NCBI GenBank assembly: GCA_016713675.1
Contig: JADJOS010000004.1
Span: 1-64,000 of the forward strand
DNA: 64,000 nucleotides
Origin: Acidobacteriota bacterium
Lineage (GTDB): Bacteria > Acidobacteriota > Blastocatellia > Pyrinomonadales > Pyrinomonadaceae
Direction of reading: 5' to 3'
Made by a program: the position numbers and the translations under genes. Position 1 is the first letter of the stretch. Every line of letters begins with the position of its first letter. Under the pieces are notes generated by a model, which ran no database searches, was not told where the DNA came from, and was given only the letters and a program-made list of their open reading frames with translations. Shown in pieces: positions 50,398 to 58,880 of this stretch.

Positions 50398-50692
50398 AGC
50401 CCTTATGCTGTGCTCGTTTGACGATGGTGACACTGAGTTTGCCGTCCTTAACCTCGCGAGTGATATTCGCATTTTCGATCGAAGCGAAGTGCGGCTGAAG
50501 TACGACCTTCAGTGTCTTGTCCTCCTGTGCGAGCGATGCATCCAGTTCGAAAGTCTGGCCCTCGATCTTGATGGTCGCCTTCGGATCGGTCACCGGATAT
50601 GTCGCATCCGTGCTTTCCGTCGCTTCCGCTTCGCCGTTGTTCGCGTTGCTAGGTGCATTTTCTTCCTGTGGCGTGTTAGTTTCGTTTTCCAT
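50387..50692 (-). CDS. PRTRC system protein C, ubiquitin-like
   Basis: After an acidic, disordered N-terminus (about 35 residues, ENETNTPQEENAPSNANNGE) comes a beta-grasp-like domain (ATIKIEGQTFELDASLAQED, KTLKVVLQPHFASIENANIT, KDGKLSVTIVKRAQHKG) matching PRTRC C. The chain ends KGYAA with no terminal Gly-Gly, so classical conjugation through its C-terminus would need processing or another mechanism. It overlaps the E-like gene and the next small gene. In PRTRC systems it co-occurs with ThiF, JAMM, B, E and F. Confidence 0.75.
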   Translation of the reverse strand: MENETNTPQEENAPSNANNGEAEATESTDATYPVTDPKATIKIEGQTFELDASLAQEDKTLKVVLQPHFASIENANITREVKDGKLSVTIVKRAQHKGYAA

Positions 50693-51827
50693 GATTTTCT
50701 ATGACGCGAAGAGGGACTGTTGATCCTTCGCTGATTCCTGCGGTATCGCGGTTGAAGTTGAAGATCCGTCGGCATTTCGAATCTGCTTTCTCGGCAGCTT
50801 TGTCGGGACTTTTTGCAGCAGTCTGGGGTGTCCGCTTTTTGGTTGCAGCCTGTTCCTTCTTCATCTTCTCCGCGGACAATAGAGGAAGTGAGTTTCTGTA
50901 CCGTTCGAGAGCCGCCGATAACGGATTGGATAGATTTAGCTCACCAAGTTCGCTACACCGATTAATAAATGTAACTTCGGGAGCAAAGTCGTGCGAACGC
51001 ACACTTACGATGCAATCTCTCGTTCCGTTGGATTCGGGCAGCAACTGGATCACAGCCGTGACGGTACATGCTTCAAAGTTGTAGGGTTCTTTTTCAGACA
51101 GAACGACCGACCTTACGAACTGTTCAGTACCGATTATGTCGGCTGGGACGGCTTCATCGGTTGAGTTCATCAACGGAGCAGTTTCAATGACTGCCTCGAC
51201 ACCAGTAGTCGAGAGAATCGAATCCTGTTCTTTGGCTTCCCCGGTGGTGATACTCGGGTCCGGAATCGGAATGGAAGTCTGTTCTGCACTTTGGTCACGC
51301 GTTGGCTCGACAATTCCAAAAGCCTCCGAAGGACTCAACATCGAAACGATCTCTTCCTCGCATTCCGGCTTGCACTCATTCGCGTAAGATGGTCGCTCGG
51401 AGCCTGATTCTTCTGTATGGACGATACCGAGAAACTCGTCTTTTGCCTCGACGAATTCAGTCTTCACATCGGTGTTCGGTTCAGCAGATATCGCTGCTAC
51501 GTTTGCGGCCGTGTTTTCAATTGCACGCGGAATCGCTTTCTGAATTGGAGCGGATGCCCTAGGAATGGTTTCGCGTTCGATATCTCGGAGCCTTTCCAGA
51601 AACTTGCTCAGAAAAATGTTCCGAATGGTTACTTCTTCATGCGACCGAGTCATGTACTCAGCACCTTTCCAGAGTTCCAACCCGATCTGCTGATTCGTCT
51701 GCCCGCTGCCTTGAAATCCCGCGTTCTGATGTACTTCAGACGCGAGCGTTTGGGCCGTAAAGATCAGTTGTTCGATTTTCTCGCGATTATCAAGAGGAAT
51801 GAACGAACCGCTATTCAGAATTTCCAT
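50676..51827 (-). CDS. PRTRC system protein E-like
   Basis: The first gene of the operon encodes 383 residues: FIPLDNREKIEQLIFTAQTL at the start, a long acidic low-complexity middle (about 120-240), then VTAVIQLLPESNGTRDCIVS, LSNPLSAALERYRNSLPLLS and a Lys/Ala-rich tail (KKEQAATKKRTPQTAAKSP). The C-terminal third has the layout of PRTRC E (a beta part followed by a helix ending in a Lys/Ala-rich linker). The N-terminal 200 residues are not typical and may be an added domain. The ending overlaps the UBL gene by 17 bases. The ribosome site GGAGA precedes the ATG. Confidence 0.5.
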   Translation of the reverse strand: MEILNSGSFIPLDNREKIEQLIFTAQTLASEVHQNAGFQGSGQTNQQIGLELWKGAEYMTRSHEEVTIRNIFLSKFLERLRDIERETIPRASAPIQKAIPRAIENTAANVAAISAEPNTDVKTEFVEAKDEFLGIVHTEESGSERPSYANECKPECEEEIVSMLSPSEAFGIVEPTRDQSAEQTSIPIPDPSITTGEAKEQDSILSTTGVEAVIETAPLMNSTDEAVPADIIGTEQFVRSVVLSEKEPYNFEACTVTAVIQLLPESNGTRDCIVSVRSHDFAPEVTFINRCSELGELNLSNPLSAALERYRNSLPLLSAEKMKKEQAATKKRTPQTAAKSPDKAAEKADSKCRRIFNFNRDTAGISEGSTVPLRVIENHGKRN

Positions 51828-51884
51828 ATCTCTATCTCCACCGTCTTATCTACCGCTCTTTTGTTCTCCAAATGCTTGTCGAAC

Positions 51885-51916
51885 AAACAAGAAAGGCTCG
51901 CGAAAACTCGCGAACC
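51885..51916 (-). terminator. Hairpin terminator after the AAA+ activator gene
   Basis: On the minus strand GGTTCGCG and CGCGAGCC form an eight-base stem with one mismatch, followed by TTTCTTGTTTG. It lies 26 bases after the activator stop (51943) and before the PRTRC operon start (51827), separating the two units. Confidence 0.6.
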
Positions 51917-51942
51917 TTTTGACCCAGCGCCTTTTGAAACGC

Positions 51943-52989
51943 CTATGCTGCAGCCGCAAGTGAGCCAGATGCGTTTGATGGAGTCACAAACCGTTCCTGA
52001 TTCTTTTTCAGAATGCGGGAGATAGTTGAATGGGTGGTATTGATCGAACGGGCGGCCCGGCGAAGATTTCCGTTAGAACGCTGTAAGGCGTCTTCGACAA
52101 AAATTGCGGCGGACTTGATGTACACGCTATCAAGGTCGTCTGTCGCCGGGTCGAGAGTGACGGTCAGGTAGTTGTTTTCCTTTTCGTCAGCTAGTTCTAA
52201 TTCGGAACGGAATCTGGTCTCTCCACTTAGCATATTGTTAACGACCTGAAGAGTGATCGCCGGTTCGTCAATGGTTTCGACTGCAAGGCGGGTTGCGAAA
52301 TTTCTAATCTCTCGATAGTTCCCCTTCCATTCGAGTTCCTGGATCGCTACAAGAACTTCTTTTTCGATTTGTAGAGGCTCCTCCAGCCCTATTGTGCCTC
52401 TATCAGTCTCTAACTGGTCGAGGAATGTCTCGACAATTCTTTCCTTTTGATAACGAAGCGGCAAGGTTTCAAGCTGAAGGATATTCAGACGGTCGAAGAG
52501 ATCGGCCCTAAATGTCCCGTTCTTGACCATTGATCGAAGATCTCTTGAAGTCGCAGCAACAACCCGCACATCAATTTCGCGTTCCATCGTTCCGCCAACC
52601 CGACGAATGCGTCTTTCTTCGACCGCTTTTAGAAACTTCGCCTGAAGTCCAAGCGAGAGTTCTCCGATCTCGTCGAGGAAGAGTGTTCCGCCTTGTGCGG
52701 CTTCGAACAGACCCGCTTTCGCAGCGGTCGCACCGGTAAAGGCACCTCGCTCGTATCCAAAAAGCTCTGACTCCAAAAGTTCAGACGTAAAACTGGCGCA
52801 GTTGACGCTTACGAAATCTCGTTTCGACCTGGGACTAAGATCGTGCATTTGGTGGGCAATGGTTGTCTTTCCAGTGCCTCTTTCCCCCGTAATGAGGACG
52901 TAATGCGGAACTCTGGCGAAGAGGAGGATTTTTTCATCCAAGATCGACCTTCCCTTGAAAGCACTGTCATCAACATAATTATCGGCCAT
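51943..52989 (-). CDS. Sigma54-type AAA+ activator without receiver domain
   Basis: The AAA+ domain begins within about 25 residues of the N-terminus. It has GERGTGKTTIAHQMH (Walker A), GYERGAFTGATAAK (the GAFTGA sigma54-contact motif), LFLDEIGELSL and ATSRDLRSMVK, and an Arg-finger region. The C-terminal Fis-type helix-turn-helix is NLRRAARSINTTHSTISRIL. There is no receiver or sensor domain, so activity must be controlled by level, ligand or a partner protein. It lies directly upstream of the PRTRC operon. I saw no clear -24/-12 sequence before 51827, so its targets are unknown. The arrangement suggests local control of the element. Confidence 0.88.
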   Translation of the reverse strand: MADNYVDDSAFKGRSILDEKILLFARVPHYVLITGERGTGKTTIAHQMHDLSPRSKRDFVSVNCASFTSELLESELFGYERGAFTGATAAKAGLFEAAQGGTLFLDEIGELSLGLQAKFLKAVEERRIRRVGGTMEREIDVRVVAATSRDLRSMVKNGTFRADLFDRLNILQLETLPLRYQKERIVETFLDQLETDRGTIGLEEPLQIEKEVLVAIQELEWKGNYREIRNFATRLAVETIDEPAITLQVVNNMLSGETRFRSELELADEKENNYLTVTLDPATDDLDSVYIKSAAIFVEDALQRSNGNLRRAARSINTTHSTISRILKKNQERFVTPSNASGSLAAAA

Positions 52990-53101
52990 AAGGTAACTTC
53001 TCCCACGAACAACTTTCGGCTTGCAGAGCTGTTTCGGCTACAAATCCGGTCTTTCCGTGCGAGAAAAACCCGATTCACCCATTCGATACTTAAGCCTGCA
53101 T

Positions 53102-53127
53102 AACTAAAAACCCGCGATAAACGCGGT
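53102..53127 (-). terminator. Hairpin terminator after the helicase
   Basis: On the minus strand CCGCG-TTTAT-CGCGG is followed by GTTTTTAG. It lies 38 bases after the helicase stop (53165) and before the activator gene at 52989. Confidence 0.65.
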
Positions 53128-53164
53128 GGTTACCTTTTATATACCCTTTTTTTCTGATTTTTTT

Positions 53165-56100
53165 TTACATCGCGAATGTTTCGTTCAATAGCGGAATACC
53201 GTTCTGATCTACAAACACTTTCGCGGAGCCGCCGAGACTGGTTACGGATTCGAGAGCTGGTTCGATAAGCCATTCTGGTAGGATTACAGGTTCCTGTTTT
53301 GTGAGTTCCTCGGTTGCGGCCTGTAATTCCGGAAGAAACGATATGCTTGTCGATTCCGGCGGATAAAGAAACAAGACTTTTTCGAGAGCGAGCCCTGGTG
53401 ATTCCTGTGGAAGAAAGAATCTCTGGCGCCCGTGCTGTACGATATTGACGAGTCCCATTCCCCGGAGTTCTCTGATCTGCTCGAAAGTGGAAGGACAAAT
53501 TTCTGTGAGCAGTTGACCCTGGAACCGCGATGACCGCACAGTGACATCGTCGATCAAATTGACGCTGTTCTTTTCAAAATCGACTACTCGCATTACTTCA
53601 TTCGCCGTTGTTGGAATACTTGATCGAAGGCCAAAGTGCTGACGGATATCTCTGAGCCATTCTTCCGATATCTTCACGCCAACGAGCCTCGTACCGTCAT
53701 CAGTGGTGGTTCGAACGATATTCAGCGCATCGTGGCTGAGTGTCTTAAGATATTTCCATATGGGAAGCAATGCACCGCTGAGAATATGGACGGTCCTGTT
53801 CTCAAATTCAGGTATCTTGGTCTCCTCTTTGATCCACCAGTCTTCCGCCTTGGTTTTCGGAACGATCCGATACCGCTGATTCAACTCGCTCTCGCGTAAA
53901 TAGGCTACGTTGCGGCCGGAAGGCTTTGTTATAGAGAACATCTGATACCGTTCCCCAGTTTCGGGATCAGTATGGGATAAAGTTCTTCTGACCGATATAA
54001 ACGATCCGTCTCGCCGGTCCTGATAGAACTGGTGTATCTCGCTGGCCGCCATGTCAAGATATCTAGCCGGCGTCGTCGCGACTTTAAGTTCCAATTTGTA
54101 ATAAACCGTCTTTGCTCCGGTCAGGGGATCTGAATTAAGAACCTGGGGCGATCCCGAGATGGCGACTGACATCGCTTTCAGGTCTTCCATTCCATCATCC
54201 AGTTTTCCTTTCTGCTTTAGATATTCAATGGTTTCGAGGAATGTTGAATAGAAGTAGTCGAAAAGAGCATTCTGCCGGTCCACCTCAAGCGAAAGCAGCC
54301 TGTTTAGGAATCGAGGGATATTTGTCTTTTCGCTGTCGGGGATCTGCTCGTCACCATCGACCGTCTTAACAAGGCCCATATCTCTCAGCGCCTGTTTCGG
54401 ATCTTCGAGCCCCTCGATCTCCCGGCCTTTCATGATGCCAGTGAATACGACACTTAACGCCGAACGCCCTTCTCTCGATTCAAGATTATATTTATCAAGG
54501 TTGCCGGCCTTTTCGGCACGGCGGTCACCCTTTGTAAGGGCTCCCATATTACCGAGTCTTCTGGCGATAGTTGAGGAGAATCTTTTCTCGCCGCCGAGTT
54601 CCGTGAAGACTAGCAGATAGACCGGGGGTGCCACTTGACCTGTCCGATGAGTACGTCCGAAGTCCTGGATCTGTTTATCGGCTGACCATTTTAGCTCCGC
54701 AGCGATATGAAGGCGTCGCTGCTGATTCCCAACGGATTTGCCTGCATGAAGGCTGTCCCCGGTCGATGCCACCTCAGACATGACCGCGATCCGTTTATCA
54801 CCATTCTGAAAGGCGTTCTTTTCATGGAGGTTGATAAGCTTTGAAGGAACACCAGCAAGTTGTCGCGGCCGATACTCCAGTGTGCCTTTCGCCGTCCGGA
54901 TCAGGCGTTTCTTCCGGCCGGTCATCTCTGCAATGTTCTCTACCCCGAAATAGTTCACGAGTTGATCAAGCGGATGCTCGGGAACCTCAAGTATTGATAG
55001 CTTATCCAGAAGTTCTGTTCGCAACTGCAAAGCGGCTCTGCTCTCAACCTGATCGCCATTGGCATCGACAAGAGGAATGTACTCAACAGTTCCGCTGTAA
55101 GGATTGGTTCTTTCCTGAAAGCAGGCGGTCGGAAAACAATTCGCTACGAGTCGAGTAAGTGTTTCTCTCGGACTGAAATCGAGACTGTCAATCGCCTCTT
55201 CCTGATCTGCCGCCCTTTCGATCTGCTTTTTGGTCTGGCTCTCGCCGGTGCCCGTTATCGACACCACAATGGACTCTTTTCTGCTGAGGGCATCTTCGAT
55301 CTCGCGGATCAGCGTCGGAACCTTAAATGCTGTGATCAGATTGCGAAAGCAGCGTTGATGCTCTGCCCAAAACTGATTGAGGGCACTGCTTCGCGTGGCC
55401 TTGCCGGAGTTAGTTAGATCCAGGGCTCGATGGATATTCCGAAAGACTTCCTGCCAGCCCTGGGCCATGTTGTCATACATCCTTCGCTGAGCAGGGGTGA
55501 GCTTATGAATTACCTCACGAAACTCAACCGACAGGCCCGACTCCGGATCGGTTCCCATACTCAGGTTGCCGCACAGGTATCGTCCCATCGCCTTAAGGTC
55601 GCGGCAGACCATCTCTAAAGCACCGACACCTCCGGATTCGATCTCTTCAGCGAACTGCTCGAAGCCTAGCGGAAAGTTAGTTCCTGCCCCCCACAAACCA
55701 AGCCGTGACATATATGCTAGATGTCTCACCTCACCGGCCGATGTCGCGGAAGAGTAGACCACTCTCACATCCGGAAACCTTTCTGGATTCTGGATCTCAA
55801 GAACGGCGGCTCCGGTCTGTGTAGATTTGCCCCGATCGTCGGCAAAAGCGTACTTAGCCTTATGCCCTTCATCGAAGATCACGACGCCGCTTGGGCCAAG
55901 CCAACGGGTTATCTGATCGAGCCGTTTATTGCCCTTTTTCGATCTGGCTATTAGCGATCGATATGTGCAGAAAACAATTCCGTCCTGAATGTCTATCTCC
56001 TGATCGGTTGGAAAGTCATTGATCAGCTTGATCGGCGGCGTCAACCCAAGTCTCTTGAACTCATCGGAGACAGCTTCGATCAGATCGGCCTTTACTGAAA

Positions 56101-56527
56101 ACCAAACGGCTCGCCGCCGTCCCTGGAACCAGTTGTCCAGAATGACTCCCGCAAGCGTCGCCGTCTTGCCGGTTCCGGTTCCGTCGCCGATGCTTATGCC
56201 CGCTCGCGAACCGTCCGCAAGACGCTGCTCGTGTGCTTGTCCAGCATAGATAATCCGCTCCAATTGCATTGCCGAGAGTTTTCCGGTCTCTGACAGATGC
56301 TTTGGAAGTCGCGGCCGGTAACGAATCTGGGGCGGTTCAACATTGGCGAGGCCCGGAGGCTCAACAATCACTCCCGGATGTGGCGATCCGCCGGTAATAA
56401 ATCGAGGGGAATAAATGTTTATGTCTAGATCAGGTTGGTGATTATGCTCTACGATTGGAGTCCTTTCACTCGAGGTAAGTACGGGAGCAGGAAGTCCTTC
56501 CGAACTTCGTTCTTGAATGGAATACAT
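53165..56527 (-). CDS. Strawberry-notch-type SF2 helicase
   Basis: This protein of 1120 residues has a Walker A GDGTGTGKTATLAGVIL (residues 114-130), DEGH box VIFDEGHKAKYAFADDRG and motif SSATSAGEVRHLA. The conserved C-terminal block is AAELKWSADKQIQDFGRTHR, TGQVAPPVYLLVFTELGGEK, RRLGNMGALTKGDRRA. These are marks of strawberry-notch (Sno) helicase-like proteins, which in bacteria are found on plasmids, phages and islands. An N-terminal tail of 80 residues is Pro-rich and probably disordered. It lies 15 bases after a DNA methyltransferase gene on the same strand. Roles in DNA processing, replication or defence of the element are possible. Confidence 0.85.
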   Translation of the reverse strand: MYSIQERSSEGLPAPVLTSSERTPIVEHNHQPDLDINIYSPRFITGGSPHPGVIVEPPGLANVEPPQIRYRPRLPKHLSETGKLSAMQLERIIYAGQAHEQRLADGSRAGISIGDGTGTGKTATLAGVILDNWFQGRRRAVWFSVKADLIEAVSDEFKRLGLTPPIKLINDFPTDQEIDIQDGIVFCTYRSLIARSKKGNKRLDQITRWLGPSGVVIFDEGHKAKYAFADDRGKSTQTGAAVLEIQNPERFPDVRVVYSSATSAGEVRHLAYMSRLGLWGAGTNFPLGFEQFAEEIESGGVGALEMVCRDLKAMGRYLCGNLSMGTDPESGLSVEFREVIHKLTPAQRRMYDNMAQGWQEVFRNIHRALDLTNSGKATRSSALNQFWAEHQRCFRNLITAFKVPTLIREIEDALSRKESIVVSITGTGESQTKKQIERAADQEEAIDSLDFSPRETLTRLVANCFPTACFQERTNPYSGTVEYIPLVDANGDQVESRAALQLRTELLDKLSILEVPEHPLDQLVNYFGVENIAEMTGRKKRLIRTAKGTLEYRPRQLAGVPSKLINLHEKNAFQNGDKRIAVMSEVASTGDSLHAGKSVGNQQRRLHIAAELKWSADKQIQDFGRTHRTGQVAPPVYLLVFTELGGEKRFSSTIARRLGNMGALTKGDRRAEKAGNLDKYNLESREGRSALSVVFTGIMKGREIEGLEDPKQALRDMGLVKTVDGDEQIPDSEKTNIPRFLNRLLSLEVDRQNALFDYFYSTFLETIEYLKQKGKLDDGMEDLKAMSVAISGSPQVLNSDPLTGAKTVYYKLELKVATTPARYLDMAASEIHQFYQDRRDGSFISVRRTLSHTDPETGERYQMFSITKPSGRNVAYLRESELNQRYRIVPKTKAEDWWIKEETKIPEFENRTVHILSGALLPIWKYLKTLSHDALNIVRTTTDDGTRLVGVKISEEWLRDIRQHFGLRSSIPTTANEVMRVVDFEKNSVNLIDDVTVRSSRFQGQLLTEICPSTFEQIRELRGMGLVNIVQHGRQRFFLPQESPGLALEKVLFLYPPESTSISFLPELQAATEELTKQEPVILPEWLIEPALESVTSLGGSAKVFVDQNGIPLLNETFAM

Positions 56528-56542
56528 TGCTTTTTCTATTGG

Positions 56543-57514
56543 TCAAAAACGGAGATTTAACGAAATGGCCTGTTCGAAGGCATCCTCGACCGACTGAGCA
56601 ACAATATGCGGAGTCGCTTCGAGTTCCGAACTCAATGGCGTATCTATCGCAGGCGACTTGGTGCCGATAATTAGCGTCGTCTTGACGCTCGTCCCGTTGG
56701 AGTAGAACTCACGCCCAGGCAGTTCGATGGAGGCTTTTACCTGTATTTCAGGGGAAAGATCTTCCCAGAACCGATCTCCACTGCGGGATCTCGGTGAACC
56801 GCTCTCACCAAGTATCACCGCGAATCGCCCGCCTTTCTTTAGCCTTCGTAATGCCGATTCGATATGACGAAAACCGAAGTCCCGACTGTTATTTTTCACG
56901 CGGCCGCCAGTCGAAGAGAACGGCGGATTAGCGAGAACGATGTCAGGGAGTAAATGCTCAGGCAGAAGATCGTCGATGAACTCTGCATCGAGAGAATATG
57001 GCTGGAACCCCAACGCCAATGCCGCCCCTCTTCTTCGAGGGTCGATCTCATTGGCTATCACCTTGGCTCCAGATGCAAACGCCCATACAGCGAGACAACC
57101 CGTACCACAGGAAGGTTCGAGCACTGTCTCGCCTTGGCGAATGTTCAAAAGATAAGCGGCTAGATACGCAATAGTAACCGGCGTGGAGAACTGTTGATAG
57201 GAGATCTGCGTTTCACTTCGCCAGGTTTGTGTCGGAAGCCTTTTTTGCAAAGGTCTTAAGACTGTAGAAACTGCTTCGATCGGATTCGTCGATGCAAGTA
57301 GATCGCGTCCGTACTTTTTCAGAATGAGTAAGTTCAACGCAGTTTCAGCTATCTCGTGATAGATATGAGCATCGAAGTTGAAATCAAAGCCACTGCATCC
57401 TTTGCAGATCTCAATAAGTTCCTTGTTTGAGATCTTTCGGTCGCTGTCAACAATCCCTGCAACTTGTTCGATGAGATCTCTGAATGAGGTTGGGGGAACT
57501 GTTGGCTCGCTCAT
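56543..57514 (-). CDS. N6-adenine-type DNA methyltransferase
   Basis: Motif I is VLEPSCGTG (residues 131-139) and the catalytic motif IV is NPPFSS (196-201), typical of N6-adenine methyltransferases. GGRFAVILGESGSPRSRSGD follows. The N-terminal 110 residues are helical (IVDSDRKISNKELIEICKGC). It lies between the primase and the helicase, with short gaps. Such methyltransferase-Sno helicase pairs occur on PRTRC-type plasmids. There is no restriction gene nearby, so it may be an orphan methylase protecting the element or marking its DNA. Confidence 0.85.
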   Translation of the reverse strand: MSEPTVPPTSFRDLIEQVAGIVDSDRKISNKELIEICKGCSGFDFNFDAHIYHEIAETALNLLILKKYGRDLLASTNPIEAVSTVLRPLQKRLPTQTWRSETQISYQQFSTPVTIAYLAAYLLNIRQGETVLEPSCGTGCLAVWAFASGAKVIANEIDPRRRGAALALGFQPYSLDAEFIDDLLPEHLLPDIVLANPPFSSTGGRVKNNSRDFGFRHIESALRRLKKGGRFAVILGESGSPRSRSGDRFWEDLSPEIQVKASIELPGREFYSNGTSVKTTLIIGTKSPAIDTPLSSELEATPHIVAQSVEDAFEQAISLNLRF

Positions 57515-57540
57515 GACGTGAACTGCCAGCCGCTAATTTC

Positions 57541-58609
57541 CTATTGAAAGATTCCAGCCAGTTGATGGCTAGCCTCGTCGAAACATTCAGGAGTCAGCAA
57601 CCCAAGCCAATCGGACACCTCCAGATATTTAAGAGAGGCTCCCGCGATCAGCGCATCGTCAATACCTTTGAAACGGCTATCCCACGCGAGAATTTTTGTA
57701 GGTTTGTCGCAGGACAAGAACTGCTGTTCCCGAATCCGAAGAGCGAGTAATGAAGCCAATGCTCTCGCTACATGTGGATTGGTGAAGCAATCTGCATCGA
57801 ATGCGATTTCCAGAATCTTTTGCCGTGCGACTTTAACGATTTCCCGATGCGAAGTCGCGACTCCGCCATTGGCGACGACGTATCGATCCGGTAGGAAGTG
57901 TTGGGCCGTCACGGCTTTAATGTAAACCTTCGGTAACAAGCACCGTCTTAGTGGCCTTTCCTCTGAAACTTATAGAGCCTTCGTGATGAAGCGGTGTGCC
58001 AGAACTACATCCTTCACGCTTTCCGATCGACGACAGCCATTGATACTTTCCGGACGTATTTCTAGCCTTTCCGATAGCTTTGAGCTGGCAAGCCTGAATC
58101 ATTCCAGTCGAATCTAAGAATGGAATCAGAATGAGATCGGCGTCGTAATCGAAATCACTCCCCAGTCGTAGCCGTCCGTTCGATCCCTGCCAGAATCCTG
58201 GAACACCTTTGAAAGTTGTAATGGTTCCTTTTTCTTTTACAAGTGACTCGATAAGCAATCGAACCAGACAGTGTCTCTCGATAACCAATCTTGGCAGTAT
58301 TCCGCAGCGTCCGAATTCCTGACCTTGTTTGGTTAGCCATTCGTTACCGTAAATTCTTTTGCCGTTTTCAGGCAATGGCGAAAGCCTAATAAGTCTCTGA
58401 TAGATCCTATCCCTGATTTCCCCGGCTCGGGATGGGCTTCGACGATCGTAATAAAAGATCCCCCAACCTTTGCTGCTAAGTCTGTCGGCGTTTGTCGCGG
58501 AACGGGCACAGAATGCGATATTGTGATCTTTGGTCGTGCTGCACCAGTCCGGTTTTCCGCAAATTCGGCACGGAGATCTTCTTGATACTCGTTGGTATCC
58601 GGTTGCCAT
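57541..58609 (-). CDS. Zinc-ribbon/Toprim primase-like protein (frameshifted)
   Basis: The N-terminal zinc ribbon is CRICGKPDWCSTTKDHNIAF, then CARS. A primase-like middle region follows (GNEWLTKQGQEFGRCGILPR, FDYDADLILIPFLDSTGMI). At VLVTEGLH a TAA appears. Skipping one T reads VTEGLHKAVTAQH, the expected Toprim start (TEGxxKA), and the rest (HFLPDRYVVANGGVATSHRE, LAWDSRFKGIDDALIAG) completes the Toprim domain. The stop is the last base pair in TT of CATTAA (near 57919). It resembles DUF3854-type plasmid primases. The break is probably an error, but programmed +1 shifting at a weak stop cannot be excluded. Confidence 0.7.
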
Positions 58610-58880
58610 ACTTTTTCCGCTTCTTTCCTACCGCTTCTTTGTTATTTTGTGGCTCTTCTTGAGCGAATGTGGTGCATGCGACTACGGTACAAAACGGCTT
58701 TCACTGGCTCAGGGAAGTCCGTGGGAATTAGTCAGCAAGAATGTCCGGCTTGTCGCCAGGGGATCTTGTTCGGCTCGGCGGGAATCTATCTCCACCCAAG
58801 GCCGCTGGATAAAGATGTCGGTTTCCAGATCGCGATTCAAAGTTCGGCCGGATTCGGCCATGGGGCTATCGCCTTTATCA
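58610..58880. other. Gap between primase and VirB6-like gene
   Basis: No confident gene is present. A minus-strand frame from 58822 down to 58670 could encode about 50 residues, and the end of the VirB6-like protein may be misframed here. I see no promoter of note. Confidence 0.35.
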
